From positions 1,238,479 through 1,302,478 of the forward strand of contig CM049321.1 in the NCBI GenBank assembly GCA_026874595.1: a DNA stretch of 64,000 bases. Direction: 5' to 3'. Numbering within the stretch: the first letter of the stretch is position 1; each line of letters opens with the position of its first letter. This DNA is from Sipunculus nudus. Taxonomy: Eukaryota; Annelida; Sipuncula; Golfingiida; Sipunculidae. Positions 13,739 to 25,145 of this stretch are shown here, piece by piece. Made by a program: the position numbers and the translations under genes. The notes beneath the pieces were generated by a model, which had not been told where the DNA came from, ran no database searches, and worked only from the letters and a program-made list of their open reading frames with translations.

Positions 13739-14513
13739 TCAGAAAACTGATTGTTCTTGATCGCACGAGGCGGATTCCCACATCACACCGTCGTTTATGA
13801 CAGACACCACTGCGCATGAGCCTCCGTCATACTTGTTCCAACGGTAAGACCTTGCAATATCAGATTCTACGGAGAAAAATACACATGATATGAAAATTTT
13901 ACATTATATGTAAAATATATATGCATACATGTTTTTGAAGACGTTTGAAACATTCACATTTGCATATTCCAGTATGTTGACAACATTCATATCTGCCCCC
14001 GGGCTAAAATTTTGATCCCAAACCAGTAGGTTTGATAACAATAAATCACAATTTTAACTTCTTCTTTGAAGTTACGTCTTATTAATAATTGTGAACTACT
14101 GTTTCCTGTCAACTTCGTCGTTTATACATATGTAACGTACAGCTAGGACAAATTTAAACAAACTGATTGTAACAAATGATATAACGTACAAATGAATAAA
14201 CATTTCGAAATTATTATAGTTAACCCAAAAAACATAATTTACATATTAGATAATGGAAAACTTACCTCCCCCAGGCAATAATAAATTCCATCTGGCTCTG
14301 GCTAACCCAATCCATACTTCTTTACAGTTTTCATTGGTAAGTGTTTTGTTCAATACGTGATCTGACTGAACTGATAGCTTCATATTGTCCCTGAAGCAAC
14401 TTGAACTTGCGTCATACCAGTTCAGCTTTTTACAATGAATCGATAAGCAAACACCGTCGTAACAGCGACCTGAGGCACAACCCACACATCCTGAAGAAAC
14501 ACATCCAAAGGGA

Positions 14514-14581
<68 letters not shown>

Positions 14582-15679
14582 CACAAAATAAGGGATAAAA
14601 TACAAAGCAGAGCTTTTCTTTGAATATGACATGAATGTTGATGAATATATAAAAAAGAAATAGCCCTTACCCTTTTATCCATCTACTCTTTTTGAACATT
14701 CTGTTGCATATAATCCCACCAGCCTCAGAGTAGCACAGTCCATTTTACTCCGCTAAGATCTTCTTATCTGATCTATGATAAGACAAACTGAAAGTCTATA
14801 TCTAGTTGGGGTTATTGATAAATCGATCTTTAAAGACCTCTAATATTTAGAAGAACAAAATCAAAATATAAAAACTTTTTCCCGAATGAATCATTTAACA
14901 TACTATAATTGGTAAAATTTCTTATTCATGGCCATCATTTTTGTTTGTAATTTATTCAGATCCAACTTTTTTTGCGCCGGATGCTTTGTTAAACGATTAT
15001 TTAGGGTCTCAATAAGGCATAAACTTAAATACCGCGTTTACATCCGTCTATAAATAACCAAGGTTTTGTTTCCTCCCTTCGTAATCAAAGTTTATGACAT
15101 TTGGTAAAAAAAAAGACATATACAGTTCTTGATTGGTTGTATTTTGCCAGTTACAAAACCTATCCACCCAATCCCCTTTCAAATATTTTAACAACAGGCT
15201 ATGTAGAGAATAAACCCAAATACCATGTTTACGCCCATCTGTATATAACCATTCCTCTGTTTCCACACGCCGTAATCCAAACCAGGCTTTATTTACTTCA
15301 CGACTTTGCAATGCCTTCTGTATTTTACCAAGGTTTCCTCTCCCTTGTTCAATAGGCAGTATCTTCCCTTGCTCTTTGCATTTTTCGTGTGCTTTGCTAA
15401 ATGTCTGTGAGGTACTTTCAAAAGTGTTGGCCCCTGAAATATATGGCAGAAAAGGTATGAAGGAAATTTAAAGCGAGAAAATTCAATTCTACACATTCTA
15501 AAAACGTCCGTATATGCAATCAATCTTCCTGCAGCACAATTCAGGGTAACAGGACCGCAGCTTTCGTTTGTATGGTCAATATGTTTTACATAATATTCGT
15601 AAATTATCTCAGCAAGAATAATCTGGGTGGCGAAGACATATTTGAGACAGAACAGTAATAGAACAGCCCTTAGCAACAT
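13739..15679 (-). CDS. Secreted C-type-lectin-domain protein, unit B (4 exons proposed)
   Basis: Proposed exons on the minus strand: 15679 to about 15505 (ATG at 15679, signal peptide MLLRAVLLLFCLKYVFA, then CGPVTLNCAAG); 15434-15233; 14490-14266; 13866-13739. Exon 2 follows a TTTCAG acceptor, encodes FSKAHEKCKEQGKILPIEQ, KAWFGLRR and EEWLYTDG, and ends at GTAAAC. That is the first half of a CTLD. Exon 3 opens cysteine-rich (CVGCASGRCYDGVC), then KKLNWYDASSSCF, VLNK and the CTLD WIGL motif, with donor GTAAGT. Exon 4 joins in phase 1 and gives WNKYDGGSCAVV and GVMWESASC, the CTLD C-terminal half. The exon 3-4 phase match and motif order are strong evidence; the exon 1 donor and its phase to exon 2 are uncertain. 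The frame stops at TGA (13739-13741), exactly where the final CTLD cysteine is expected, so the protein may be truncated or decaying. Predicted role: secreted sugar- or pattern-binding protein. Confidence 0.6.
14515..14578. repeat. (TA)n microsatellite
   Basis: About 30 TA units in the intron just upstream of CTLD exon 3 of gene B, about 25 bp from its splice acceptor. Confidence 0.95.
15030..15105 (-). repeat. Partial duplicate of CTLD exon 2 end
   Basis: The minus strand repeats the end of exon 2 and its donor: a degenerate gaaacaaa..ggttattta..gacggatgtaaac stretch like the one at 15233-15290. It lies within the intron of gene B. It is a local duplication and not obviously a used exon. 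Confidence 0.5.
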
Positions 15680-15769
15680 TGTTGTAAAGAATGATGGCGT
15701 GGTCAGAGAGAAAAAGGAAGTAACGAATATATATACAGCCTTAATATATATGAGGTTAACGTCATGGTG

Positions 15770-15956
15770 TAAAGATATACGACACCCTATCATGTATTTA
15801 TGTGTGTATCAAAACCAGCATAATAACTCGGGTTGCTGAAAGAAAAAGGATAATATGGCAATTATAGACATATACTTTTACTGGGAAACACGAAGCGACC
15901 TGTTTCTTTGATCCGCATAGTTTTCAATGTATCCTATACTAATGTCGGACACACAC

Positions 15957-16022
<66 letters not shown>

Positions 16023-16710
16023 ATATATATATATGTTAGCCAGTTTGTTTTATTTTGGGTTTACAATTAAAGAGATTAAAAGCTAACCTACATATTAGCA
16101 TTATTTACATTTTTATTAGGTTCAACTTTAAAGAAAATAATCATGGAATGATGAAATGATATAAACTATATTGTTTCCGGATAATTGTTTTATAGAAAAA
16201 TCAGTCTAGTCAATTCAATAAAGAAACTTCATCTATATTAATGTCACAAGTTCACGTGATATTTAAAATAAAGATGTTCTTAACATATATTAATCCGGAA
16301 GAAAAATGTCCATATCCTGTCAATGAAAACTACTTTGACTATTCTGTTAGGAAAACATGCGATGATCAACATCAGGAAAAGTGATATAATTTTGCATTTT
16401 CGCAGTCATATTTATTGCAGTTTGTTAGTACATTTAGAGAGGTCGGTTTTACTGCGTATGTCTTTGTTCCTTTCAGTTACATGTTTCCTCTTCGGTGTCC
16501 CAGACCGAATGTACAAATAACATATGATGACAGAAACAAATACTGAGAAAAGATAACCTCAGGTAAATTATTTGCAGCTGTGTTTTCCTACACGCGTAAC
16601 TATCTAGCTTTCCGAGTCTTTCCTGTGAACCAAGTTAGTTACCGCTAGCAAGTGCCCAGGGGATTAATTTATCACGTTTATTTTTTCGGAAAGTGTCACT
16701 TCTCTTACAG

Positions 16711-16730
<20 letters not shown>
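15770..16730. repeat. Unit B upstream flank homologous to 2070-3560
   Basis: Blocks align in order with unit A, interrupted by a long (TA)n tract at 15958-16034 that unit A lacks. No coding region seen. Confidence 0.65.
15958..16034. repeat. (TA)n microsatellite
   Basis: Two TA tracts separated by a single tgtatg interruption. Confidence 0.95.

Positions 16731-16762
<32 letters not shown>
16709..16762. repeat. (TA)n microsatellite
   Basis: About 26 TA units. Confidence 0.95.
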
Positions 16763-16765
<3 letters not shown>

Positions 16766-17280
16766 TTGTATATAGTCATCAAAATACCAGATGCCGCCCC
16801 TCAAAGATGGATGACACCACACAGTTGATCCTGACCCCAGTGACTTTACAATAGACCCCCGCAACTAAAACTAACAGCAATATTAAGCTACAATATTTGA
16901 AGAGTGACCCACATGTGGTACGAAATTATAAGACATGGAATGCCTGCAGAAAACCTAGTTTAGTTCTTTCTATACAACATATATATATATATGTGTGTGT
17001 GTGTATATTACCTATGAGACTATAATATAATGCATTTTAACATATGAACTTCATCGAACAAATTCTACCATCTTCATTTTTTTTTCAAATCTTAAATAAT
17101 ACATGGATTTTTTTAAATAATTAAAATGTATTTAGAATACTTCAGATTATTAAAATGAAACCGAATGCTGACTTTATATTTACCTTGCTGGAGATGCCGA
17201 TTTTTAATGATGAATATGATACAATTTAAATATAATTACAAAAACAAAGCACACTTTCATTCAGCTGTATTTTGAACATG
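16763..17280. other. No gene seen; short (TA)n(TG)n at 16979-17008
   Basis: AT-rich spacer. The compound tract is TA followed by six TG units. Confidence 0.45.
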
Positions 17281-17289
17281 GAAGCTAAC

Positions 17290-17730
17290 AAATGTGTCTG
17301 ACTTGTATAAATGATATCTCAAATAGTTCCGATCCGAATCGTTGAATCTGCTAGCGTTGGCCATAAGGCAAGGAGGAAATTATAAGAAAATATAGGGCGA
17401 ATCGGTATATTTTGGAGTTATTTTACAGAGAAACAAACAGGACAGTGAACAAATAACAGCAAATTTCCATATTCAGGTCACCATTTTAATTTCTCCTACT
17501 CATCCTAAAAATAATCTATGTTATTTGACGCATAACCCTTCCTTGCACCAGAGTTCATCTTGATCTATAGAGAAACGTACATACAGAAAAAATACACAAG
17601 AAGGTGATCTCGTAACACATTTATATATCTGAGCTAGAGTGATAGAATAAAATAAAACTATACGGCCTCCAGGACGGAATCCCATCAGTGAAATGCATTA
17701 AATTCGGTATAATAAAAAGGGTCCAAAAGC
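17290..17730. repeat. Dispersed repeat R1, copy 4 (longer)
   Basis: It matches 8430-8900 over its length, including the shared 5' extension. Its position in unit B parallels that of copy 3 in unit A. Confidence 0.65.
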
Positions 17731-17814
17731 CATCTGTATCTGTAATCATACAATGAGAGAATCTGAGCATGAAATATAATAGTTTTAACGACAAATGTTT
17801 TGTTGGTTGTTGTT

Positions 17815-18180
17815 GTTTATATATCATAGAAATATTTAAGAAAAAAAGTAAAATGCATTTCGTTTATTCTTTCAATAACCGTGATGAGTAATTTTATGTT
17901 GCTTAACAAATAGTGAGTTTGCAGAAACATTAACCTTTTCAGAAAAATATCAGATTATTTCCATTTCAAGAGTTTGTCGTCCCATATTCCATACTTGGAG
18001 CGTTAAAACCCCTACAAATATTTATATTATTAAATAATTAATGCATTTGTGATATATTTATAACCAGTTAGGTCAATGTTAAGTTCCTCCCTTTAAATGT
18101 TCCAAAAAACGGGATAGACTAAATAACCATGTAATGTACTTCTCCAGATATAAGCAATTAATAAAACGTTATATGACTAA
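17815..18180. repeat. Direct repeat R2, copy 3
   Basis: A diverged copy of 10290-10760 and 10860-11350. It lacks the ggtcagtccc...ggtcgttatt middle but keeps both ends in order. Confidence 0.6.
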
Positions 18181-18544
18181 CTGTGATCATACGTCAGGCG
18201 CATAGTATTTTTCATTTAAAAAAAGTCGCAATCAATCGTACCGGTGGTGCTGCGATATCCCATTGATAATCATACAGCCTTATGCCAGCATGTAGGTCCG
18301 GTCATGTTAACTGTAAGGCCATATCCCGGCAACTGGCGGCCAGAAAACGTGACAACTAAGGACATCCGATGTCACCAAAATATCACATGTGGATTGTCCG
18401 ACTATTTCAAACAGAGGCGACCACTCGTACAAATATCAGCGACCGATAGTTAACGGCCCAATTCCGCTAAGCACAGAGAGGTAGACTAGAGGCCTCACGG
18501 TCTCACAAATCCCTCATTTCTTTTAAAACATATGGAAAGGAAAA
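18181..18544. other. Start of unit C; GC-richer spacer
   Basis: One open frame of 69 codons on the plus strand (18244-18453) is GC-richer than its surroundings, with no motif I recognise. The end (18462-18487) matches 12225-12250 in unit B, which marks the register of the duplicated units. Confidence 0.35.
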
Positions 18545-19680
18545 CTTAAGGATAAATCTTTCGGTTCAAGCAAAACAGCTTCTGGATCTAGAATCGAAGT
18601 AGCAACAAGAGAGGAAAGATGGCACTGTTGTTATTCCCCTTCTGGGAGAAAAAGATTATGAATTTACCGAATTAGGCCGTTGAAGCGCCATTTAAGTCGT
18701 TGACTGGTCAGAAAGCGGAGCAAGAATAATGCGAGCTACTGCGAGCTAATGTTTATACTCTCAGGTCAAACAGATTCATTGCTTTGTACATCAGCTAATG
18801 AAGCTAGAGAACAAATCCAGTCAGAGAACCGTTGGTGAACGATCAATCGTTCAATGCCAACCGAAAAAAAACCACGATGCCGCTCATGTTCAGTCTGTTC
18901 GACAGGACATTTTGCTTGTACCAGCTAGCTTTTAATTCTAGCCAACCGAAATCAAACCTATTGCCCTTGAAACCCGTTAAAGACATCCAATGGCCTTTTG
19001 TAGTAACTGACCACCTCTCGTTAAAAAAAAGATTTCCACCTATGCCAATCTTGAATTTTGGTTCTTATCATAAGGCAACAGTATATTGCGACAAGAGAAC
19101 TTCCTGTGCTCAAAGCATCCATGCAACATATACATTTACACAAGACTCAATATTTATGAGCTAAGTTATAAATATTTAACTCAAACACTCAAAACAGAGA
19201 ACTGGTTGCTCTGCGACGCACTATACAGATTCCTAAATAACACTCTCTCCTGTGATCGACACCACAGCGCATGACCCTCCGTTATACTTGCAGCATCGGT
19301 AAATCCCTACGATTTTTGATATTACATTATATACATACAGTAAATATGCATTTGTGATTCGCAAATCCCCATACGCTGTCGACATTTATATGGGCTTCTG
19401 TTTTAGATGCAAGTCCAAGCACATAGGGGTCAATTCACGTGAACAGTGACCTTCGGTTAAAAATTTGTTAACTGTTCTTGATGTTCCTATATATTTTTAA
19501 AACAAGTTTAATTTCTTCTATACATATGCTAAAGAACACCTAGAACAAACATAAACGAACTGGTGGCGAAAAATTGTAAAATAGTAAGGTACAAATGAAC
19601 CATAGTTTCATTTTAATAACATATAACACACCAAATTAAATATATGCTAAAGGAAAAACCTCTTATATCGAATAATAAAT
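18545..19680. repeat. Segmental duplicate, unit C (pairs with 1-985)
   Basis: Near-identical to 1-985 in the same orientation. The similarity stops around 19665-19680, inside what would be the next CTLD exon, so unit C is a truncated copy. The two copies look recent relative to the much more diverged unit B copy at 12330. Confidence 0.85.
19205..19305 (-). pseudogene. Remnant of CTLD terminal exon, unit C
   Basis: On the minus strand it reads KYNGGSCAVVSITG and then ..EQPVLC, clearly the C-terminal CTLD exon, but with two TAG stops between them. Here the terminal cysteine codon TGT survives at the place where gene B has TGA. No other exon of unit C remains in the window. Confidence 0.7.
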
Positions 19681-22108
19681 TAGGAAACTCGCTCCTATCA
19701 TATTGAGTGTGTTAAAGTATGAAGAAAATGAATAATTTATCCGGCTCCTTCAAATTATTTTGGTTCACATCTAGTTGGAACCAGTATCCACAAAACATAT
19801 CCTCCTTTAAAACAATTTACACAACTGTAAAAACTTCTTCCTCGTTTATTTGAAAAGAAGTCACAAATTTAAAAGAAAACTTAATTTTCCGTCATATTTC
19901 AAGGACATATGTACCCAGATAATATACCTAGACAGATAATGTCAATTTATTTACTTCAATGGTATTATTTATAGATATATTTGAATGGAAATGAAAACTT
20001 CAAGAAAAAAAACCAATGATTATTTAAGGTTCAAATTTGAATCTGTTTCTAAATATAATATTTGTTTGATTCGGACTCTCTCACCGACTGACTCTGTACA
20101 AAGTTCGGCCTCGGACACTCTAACCAGAAAATCTATATTCTTGTCCGACGTTTTGTGATCGTGTCTCTTTCTGATTGGTTCTTGTTGTAGTCGCGTTGAA
20201 GTCGTGTCAAGGTCGTGGTCATTCTTGATCATTCGTGACAAAGTTTCACATCACGAATGACCACGAATAATTAGGACTTTTACAAGACTTGCCAGGAAAC
20301 TGTTACGACTTCGCTACGATTTGTAACGACAAAGCTTTATTTTTTAACATTTCACAAACAGCGCAACAAAATCTAAGTGCTCACGACATAAGCCGAAATA
20401 AAACAAAGCCGGTTGTCCAAGACATTATCTAAGAAACCCCCACAACATCCCTACGAAAATTCTCGGTTATAGCAGACTCTAAACCCGAACGTTTAAAATC
20501 CATGGCAAGAACGCCGGTGTAAAAACAATAACTATTATCACTATTTCATTAAAACAAAACGGGAACTGGAAAGCAGTCAAGTGACATTGGAATGGCTCCA
20601 GAAAGGTCACAACCTACATCGCTACCTACGTGTCACACCAGTTGTAACATGACGCGATTTAAATATACTTTACATACAAATATCGATATTTCTTTTTATA
20701 ATGGATCAACGTATAATTAATATTGCCCTTTCTCTTGAGGGCCGGCCCAGTGTTAGGACTTGGAATAGATCTGAATCTTCAAAGATAACGGGCTGTGTCT
20801 TTTGCTGTTTTAAATCTTTCGGACTCTTTCCTTAGAGAAGTTAACGTCGGAATATGATCTCGGAAAAAAACGCAGAAATAGCACAGTTAAAGTGGGCGGA
20901 AACAGACGACACAACCATGAATGTTACAAAGGTTTTCTTCTAAGACTGGTGAAATGTACTGTCGTGGCAGTCCACTGTTAAGTGGCAACACTTTGTTTGC
21001 AACAAAGTTGCGCAGACAGTGTTAGTTAACACTTTTATTGTTACATGAAATCAACATCCATCTTGGCTGCCCCGCTTACCTTCCCTTCCGCCCTGCCTCA
21101 TTATCAGAAATTCAAACACAAACACAAACCTCTCTACGGAACCCGGGACCTTCGACATATAATTTCACCAGTATAATATAACATTATATAAACAAAGTAA
21201 TATAACTATATATATTAATATAGATACGTATATGACAATTATATCCGACCCCCAACAATACCTTTTTTTCTGAATACCGGGAACGTTCCTCATTATTACT
21301 GCTGCAAACTGGTTTTACAATAAATTATTCTTGGCCGACATTTTGACTCAACAAGTGAACGGGTATATATCGATTCGAACTCCATCCTATCCTCCTGGGA
21401 ATAAGATAATATACTAAAATTTCACTTAATGTCAAAATAAAGACATGTTAATTCATAAAACAATTTAACATTTGTTTTCAGTTACCTGTTGAGGGCTTCT
21501 GGTACCGGGTTCCTGTTAATGTGCGAATCGTGGTTGGATTTCATTAAAGACTCTTACCTTTGGTTCGATTCCTAAACTTTCAGATATAGTGATAGATACA
21601 TTTGTATATGGTGTTTCCTATTTTCCTGATAAAAGAAATATCAATAAAAATATGATAAAGAACGTACGTTGTCACAGATTTATGTAACAGATGTCTTCAT
21701 TGTTTATGGCAATACATTAGATATGTATTTATTTGTGGAACTACAGCAAGGGGTTATCACTCGTGTTATTTTCTGCAACGGTTTTGCTTAACAGGTTGAC
21801 TTGAGACCTAATAATCATATTTTTTTTAATAATTGTATGCTTGGATGTCGGATTTGAACAATCGGGTCAGGGACGTCAAAGAGTTCCTGTCAACGTAACA
21901 CTCTGCAACGGCTGCTATTTCAGTCTGGAAATTAAATATTAATCAGTTCGGGCGACGACAGCTATGTTATTTCTGACAGTAAATGAGCTGTCAATCATGT
22001 TTAGACGATATCATGAAACAGAAGGGAATACAATAATTTTGGGCGGAGTTCAGAGTAATTGTGGACCCATCTAAGATAACTGGGGACGGTTTGGAGTAAG
22101 TCGTATTC
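19681..22108. other. No gene seen
   Basis: Intergenic. It contains a hairpin near 20210-20275 (right arm atcacgaatgaccacgaa) and a smaller one near 20985-21015 (caacactttgt / acaaagttg). The compositional shift at 20000-20640 towards higher GC could mark a distinct repeat, but no reading frame or domain was recognised. Confidence 0.4.
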
Positions 22109-22348
22109 ATGGGATTAATGACAACGTATATATGGTTTATTTTGTTTATAGTTTGTTTATTTATTATAGTGTCTTGTACAATATTTTCAAAACATGAAAC
22201 ATTACAAATCACATGGTACCCAACCCTCAGCGGGGTTTATAAGACACTCCATAACCACAAATTAAATGAAACTTACGTTGGATTAAAAAGGTGTGACTGT
22301 CTAACATCCGATGCTGTGACTAAATATTCTCACATTTGTTTATCATGA
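22109..22348 (+). CDS. Short frame with N-terminal membrane segment, doubtful
   Basis: Seventy-nine codons starting MGLMTTYIWFILFIVCLFII, a convincing hydrophobic segment of about 20 residues. A short polar part follows, with one N-glycosylation sequon (NETY) and a CDC motif, then a stop. It could be the first exon of a type II membrane or secreted protein, or chance in AT-rich DNA. No family is recognised, and no neighbouring exon was found. Confidence 0.15.
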   Translation: MGLMTTYIWFILFIVCLFIIVSCTIFSKHETLQITWYPTLSGVYKTLHNHKLNETYVGLKRCDCLTSDAVTKYSHICLS

Positions 22349-22858
22349 TTTGATAACAAATATATAGGTTTTTACTGCACAGCGATGTTATTGAAATCAT
22401 TATTCTCGGGGCAAACACTATTGAAGAGTAATGTTCGAGACATATTATATAATGGACTCTTGCATACAAAATGAATCACATCTTCGACCTCGCATCATTA
22501 CAATATTGACGAATTCTATCATTAGCTTTAAGCTTTCGTAATTTACCAGTAGCAGAATCATAAATGTTCTGGAAGGAACCAGTTTCTACTCTTAAAAGCA
22601 ATATACCACATCTTAATTGAGCCATCAGAGACCTTTTTCGCTTAGAAAGATTCATTTCAAATATGATTCTGTTTCTATATTTGTTTTAATTTAAGTCCTT
22701 AGTTTTCGCTTATTATTAACATCTGAAATCCATTTTTCCTTAAAAACAAACTTATTTTTTCCTCGGTTTGATTATCTGAACAGTTCTTTTAATTTTTGAA
22801 AATTTTTAACATAGTTATATATATTCAAGTATTTTGCCATAATAGCACACCAGCTATT

Positions 22859-23560
22859 TCACTTACTGCAATATTCCCAAACAAAAATTGTCTTTATAAA
22901 TCTTTGCGTGTCCATATTGAAGAGTTGGTTCCAAAATATTATAATTTTAATATATCTGCGCTCCGTACATGAAGTCCACTCCTTCTCAGCTACCATTCCC
23001 GGAACAGGACAAAATCTGTGAACACCCAAGAAATATCGAATAGCCCTGTTCTGTACTTTGTCACAAGGTGGCGATTTTACAGCTCCCAATACTTCTCCTG
23101 CATAATCAAGGATAGGAACAACTCTTGCATTATACAACTGGGTAAAACTGTTAAATGTAACATTTTTAAACTGCTTAAACTTAGCAATTATTTCTCCAAG
23201 AGCTCTTGAACTTGAATCGACTATAATATTAATATCTGTATTATACGTCATGAATTCGTCAAAGTAGAAATCTTAATATTTATACTTATTCACTATTTCC
23301 AGAGAAACGTCACTTAATGTAAAATTCACATTGGTTCTACTTTTCCCACATTTTCTGAAATGCATAACATTACTTTTCGATGAATTAGGAGACAGCAGCC
23401 ACATTTTACACCAGTTTCCAGTTTACATAACTTACATTGCAGTGCCAGTACCGAGAGCGCAATAAGAACCATATCATCAGCGTATTAAAGGTAATTGTTG
23501 CATTAATATAAATATTAAACAAGCTAGGAGAATTATTCTCCATCCGTAATCGTCAGCATC
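22859..23560 (-). pseudogene. 5'-truncated LINE, reverse transcriptase C-terminal part
   Basis: Minus-strand pieces in order: SPSLFNIYIN (RT motif before the active site), YADDMVLIA (RT catalytic motif, about 23480) in another frame, LSPNSSKSNVMHFRKCGK in another, then a 130-codon frame with LYNARVVPILDYAGEV and VQNRAIRYFLGVHRF. The last is the post-RT tail typical of non-LTR retrotransposons in molluscs. At least two frame changes and the missing endonuclease and N-terminal RT show a dead, 5'-truncated insertion. The family is left open; it differs from the LINE at 37.4-41.8 kb, which has FADDT. Confidence 0.75.
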
Positions 23561-23802
23561 ACTTGGTCACTTTTCCATCGTACAGTTTTTTTCTTTAAAT
23601 CGCATACGAGAGGGTGAGAAAAATGAAAACTCAAGGCCGATAATGCCACCAGAGCGCCTTCATTAGAACAGCCTAGATGTGACGACCCTGTTATCATGCA
23701 CCCGGCAGGCGGTATTATCCCACTTATTTTTTTTTTCGAAATCACGTGTGTACCCTTCTGACCGCAGAAATATAGCGAGTCATAAGCGAGAAACAGAAAG
23801 GA

Positions 23803-23921
23803 GTCAGCCCTCCACTAGGCTCCACATCACCAGGCGGGTTAACTAGACTGGTACCCCGCTCTATTATGGTTCTCTACCAATCATAGAGACGGGCGTACAA
23901 CGTCATCTTCAGTACTCCAAT

Positions 23922-23991
<70 letters not shown>

Positions 23992-24466
23992 AAAATAAAC
24001 ATTCCGTTTGCTCGGATAAGTTGCCAAAAGTTGGCTGTACATTCCATGTGACATTAATGATTAAATTAACAGATATTAATGATAAATCAATGTCACATAT
24101 AGAAGAATATCAAACTTATTCACCATATTGTATTATCTTTACATCCATCATTCAATTTTTGTGGAACAACTCTAGATAAATTGAGGAGTGATTAAAGAAA
24201 GTTATTTTACATGAACTCTTCATGAATAATCAACCAGGACGGCGTGAACGGCCATGACAACCAGTATGAGCGTGCATATCGGAGTTGGAGCCAGTCTATC
24301 GGTAAGTCAGGAGTTGCAACTGGGAGTACCTAAGATGGCGTTGTAAGCCCATCTCCATGTGATCCAGTCGCCTGGCTTATAGCCACAGCCCTCTATGATC
24401 GGCTGAAGGCCATAACAGAGCGGGGTACCAGTCTAGGATATATAATTCCCTGCAGGAGGGGCTGAC
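23803..24466. mobile_element. Fold-back / MITE-like element with long inverted arms
   Basis: The left arm (about 23803-23922) and right arm (about 24310-24466) are inverted copies. They share ctagactggtaccccgctct, then ttatgg, then atcatagag, then tacaacg-catctt and gtactcc. The right arm has about 40 extra bases. Between them lie a (TA)n tract and about 320 bp of unique AT-rich DNA with no coding frame. Probably a non-autonomous DNA element; target duplications were not identified. Confidence 0.6.
23927..23987. repeat. (TA)n microsatellite
   Basis: About 30 units, inside the fold-back element next to its left arm. Confidence 0.95.
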
Positions 24467-25145
24467 AAAACTATGTATGTAGCATTTTGGAAGATTTTTT
24501 ATATTTTCCCAGAATAAAGTGAGAGTAATGGATGAGAATACGCTTTAGAGTCTTTGACAAAATGTACAAGTACTCCAATACCGTTCACAAATACTTTGTC
24601 AATAGATGGGGAGGTTAGGAAGGAAAATTTTAGGAATGTGAGCAAATGATGAGTCTGATGCCAAAGACAATCTCTTAAAATGAATCCAGCTGTATATATA
24701 CCGTAAATTGTTTTTTATTATAGAGCATATTCCAATGAGACCTTTTGATTAAACTCTAAATGTTTCATTTAATAAAAAAATATTTAAATTACATATTTAT
24801 ACATGAAGTGTACAAATAGTTATAATTTACCAATGCTAGACACACTGCATAGCACAGATGGAGTCGTTCGGTAGCCTAGAGGTGGAGGAGGACCCGGAGA
24901 AAACCACCCACCTACAACCTACTTTCATAACCGCGCCAACCCGGGTCGTCTTGGTTACCACTCGACTGTCCATGCAGATCCATTAACTTCCATCACAACT
25001 CGGGTCTGTTTATCCTCGTTGCAATGCAATCTCCAAGGTTTCTTTTTTTTATTTGCTACTGTTATAATTGGTAATGACTTAGACAATATCATCATACGAA
25101 TAAGCTGTCAATGAACCTCTAGGTTTAATATCTAATGAAATATTC
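24467..25145. other. No gene seen
   Basis: Spacer between the fold-back element and the acyltransferase-like pseudogene. Only short frames. Confidence 0.4.

Noticed and set aside
14246-14682. Frames with long YIYIYI runs
   Set aside because: Translation of the (TA)n tract; only the CTLD exon part (14266-14490) is real.
23533-23745. Extension of the LINE fragment by the 70-codon minus frame
   Set aside because: Only its last few residues align with reverse transcriptase; the rest shows no similarity.
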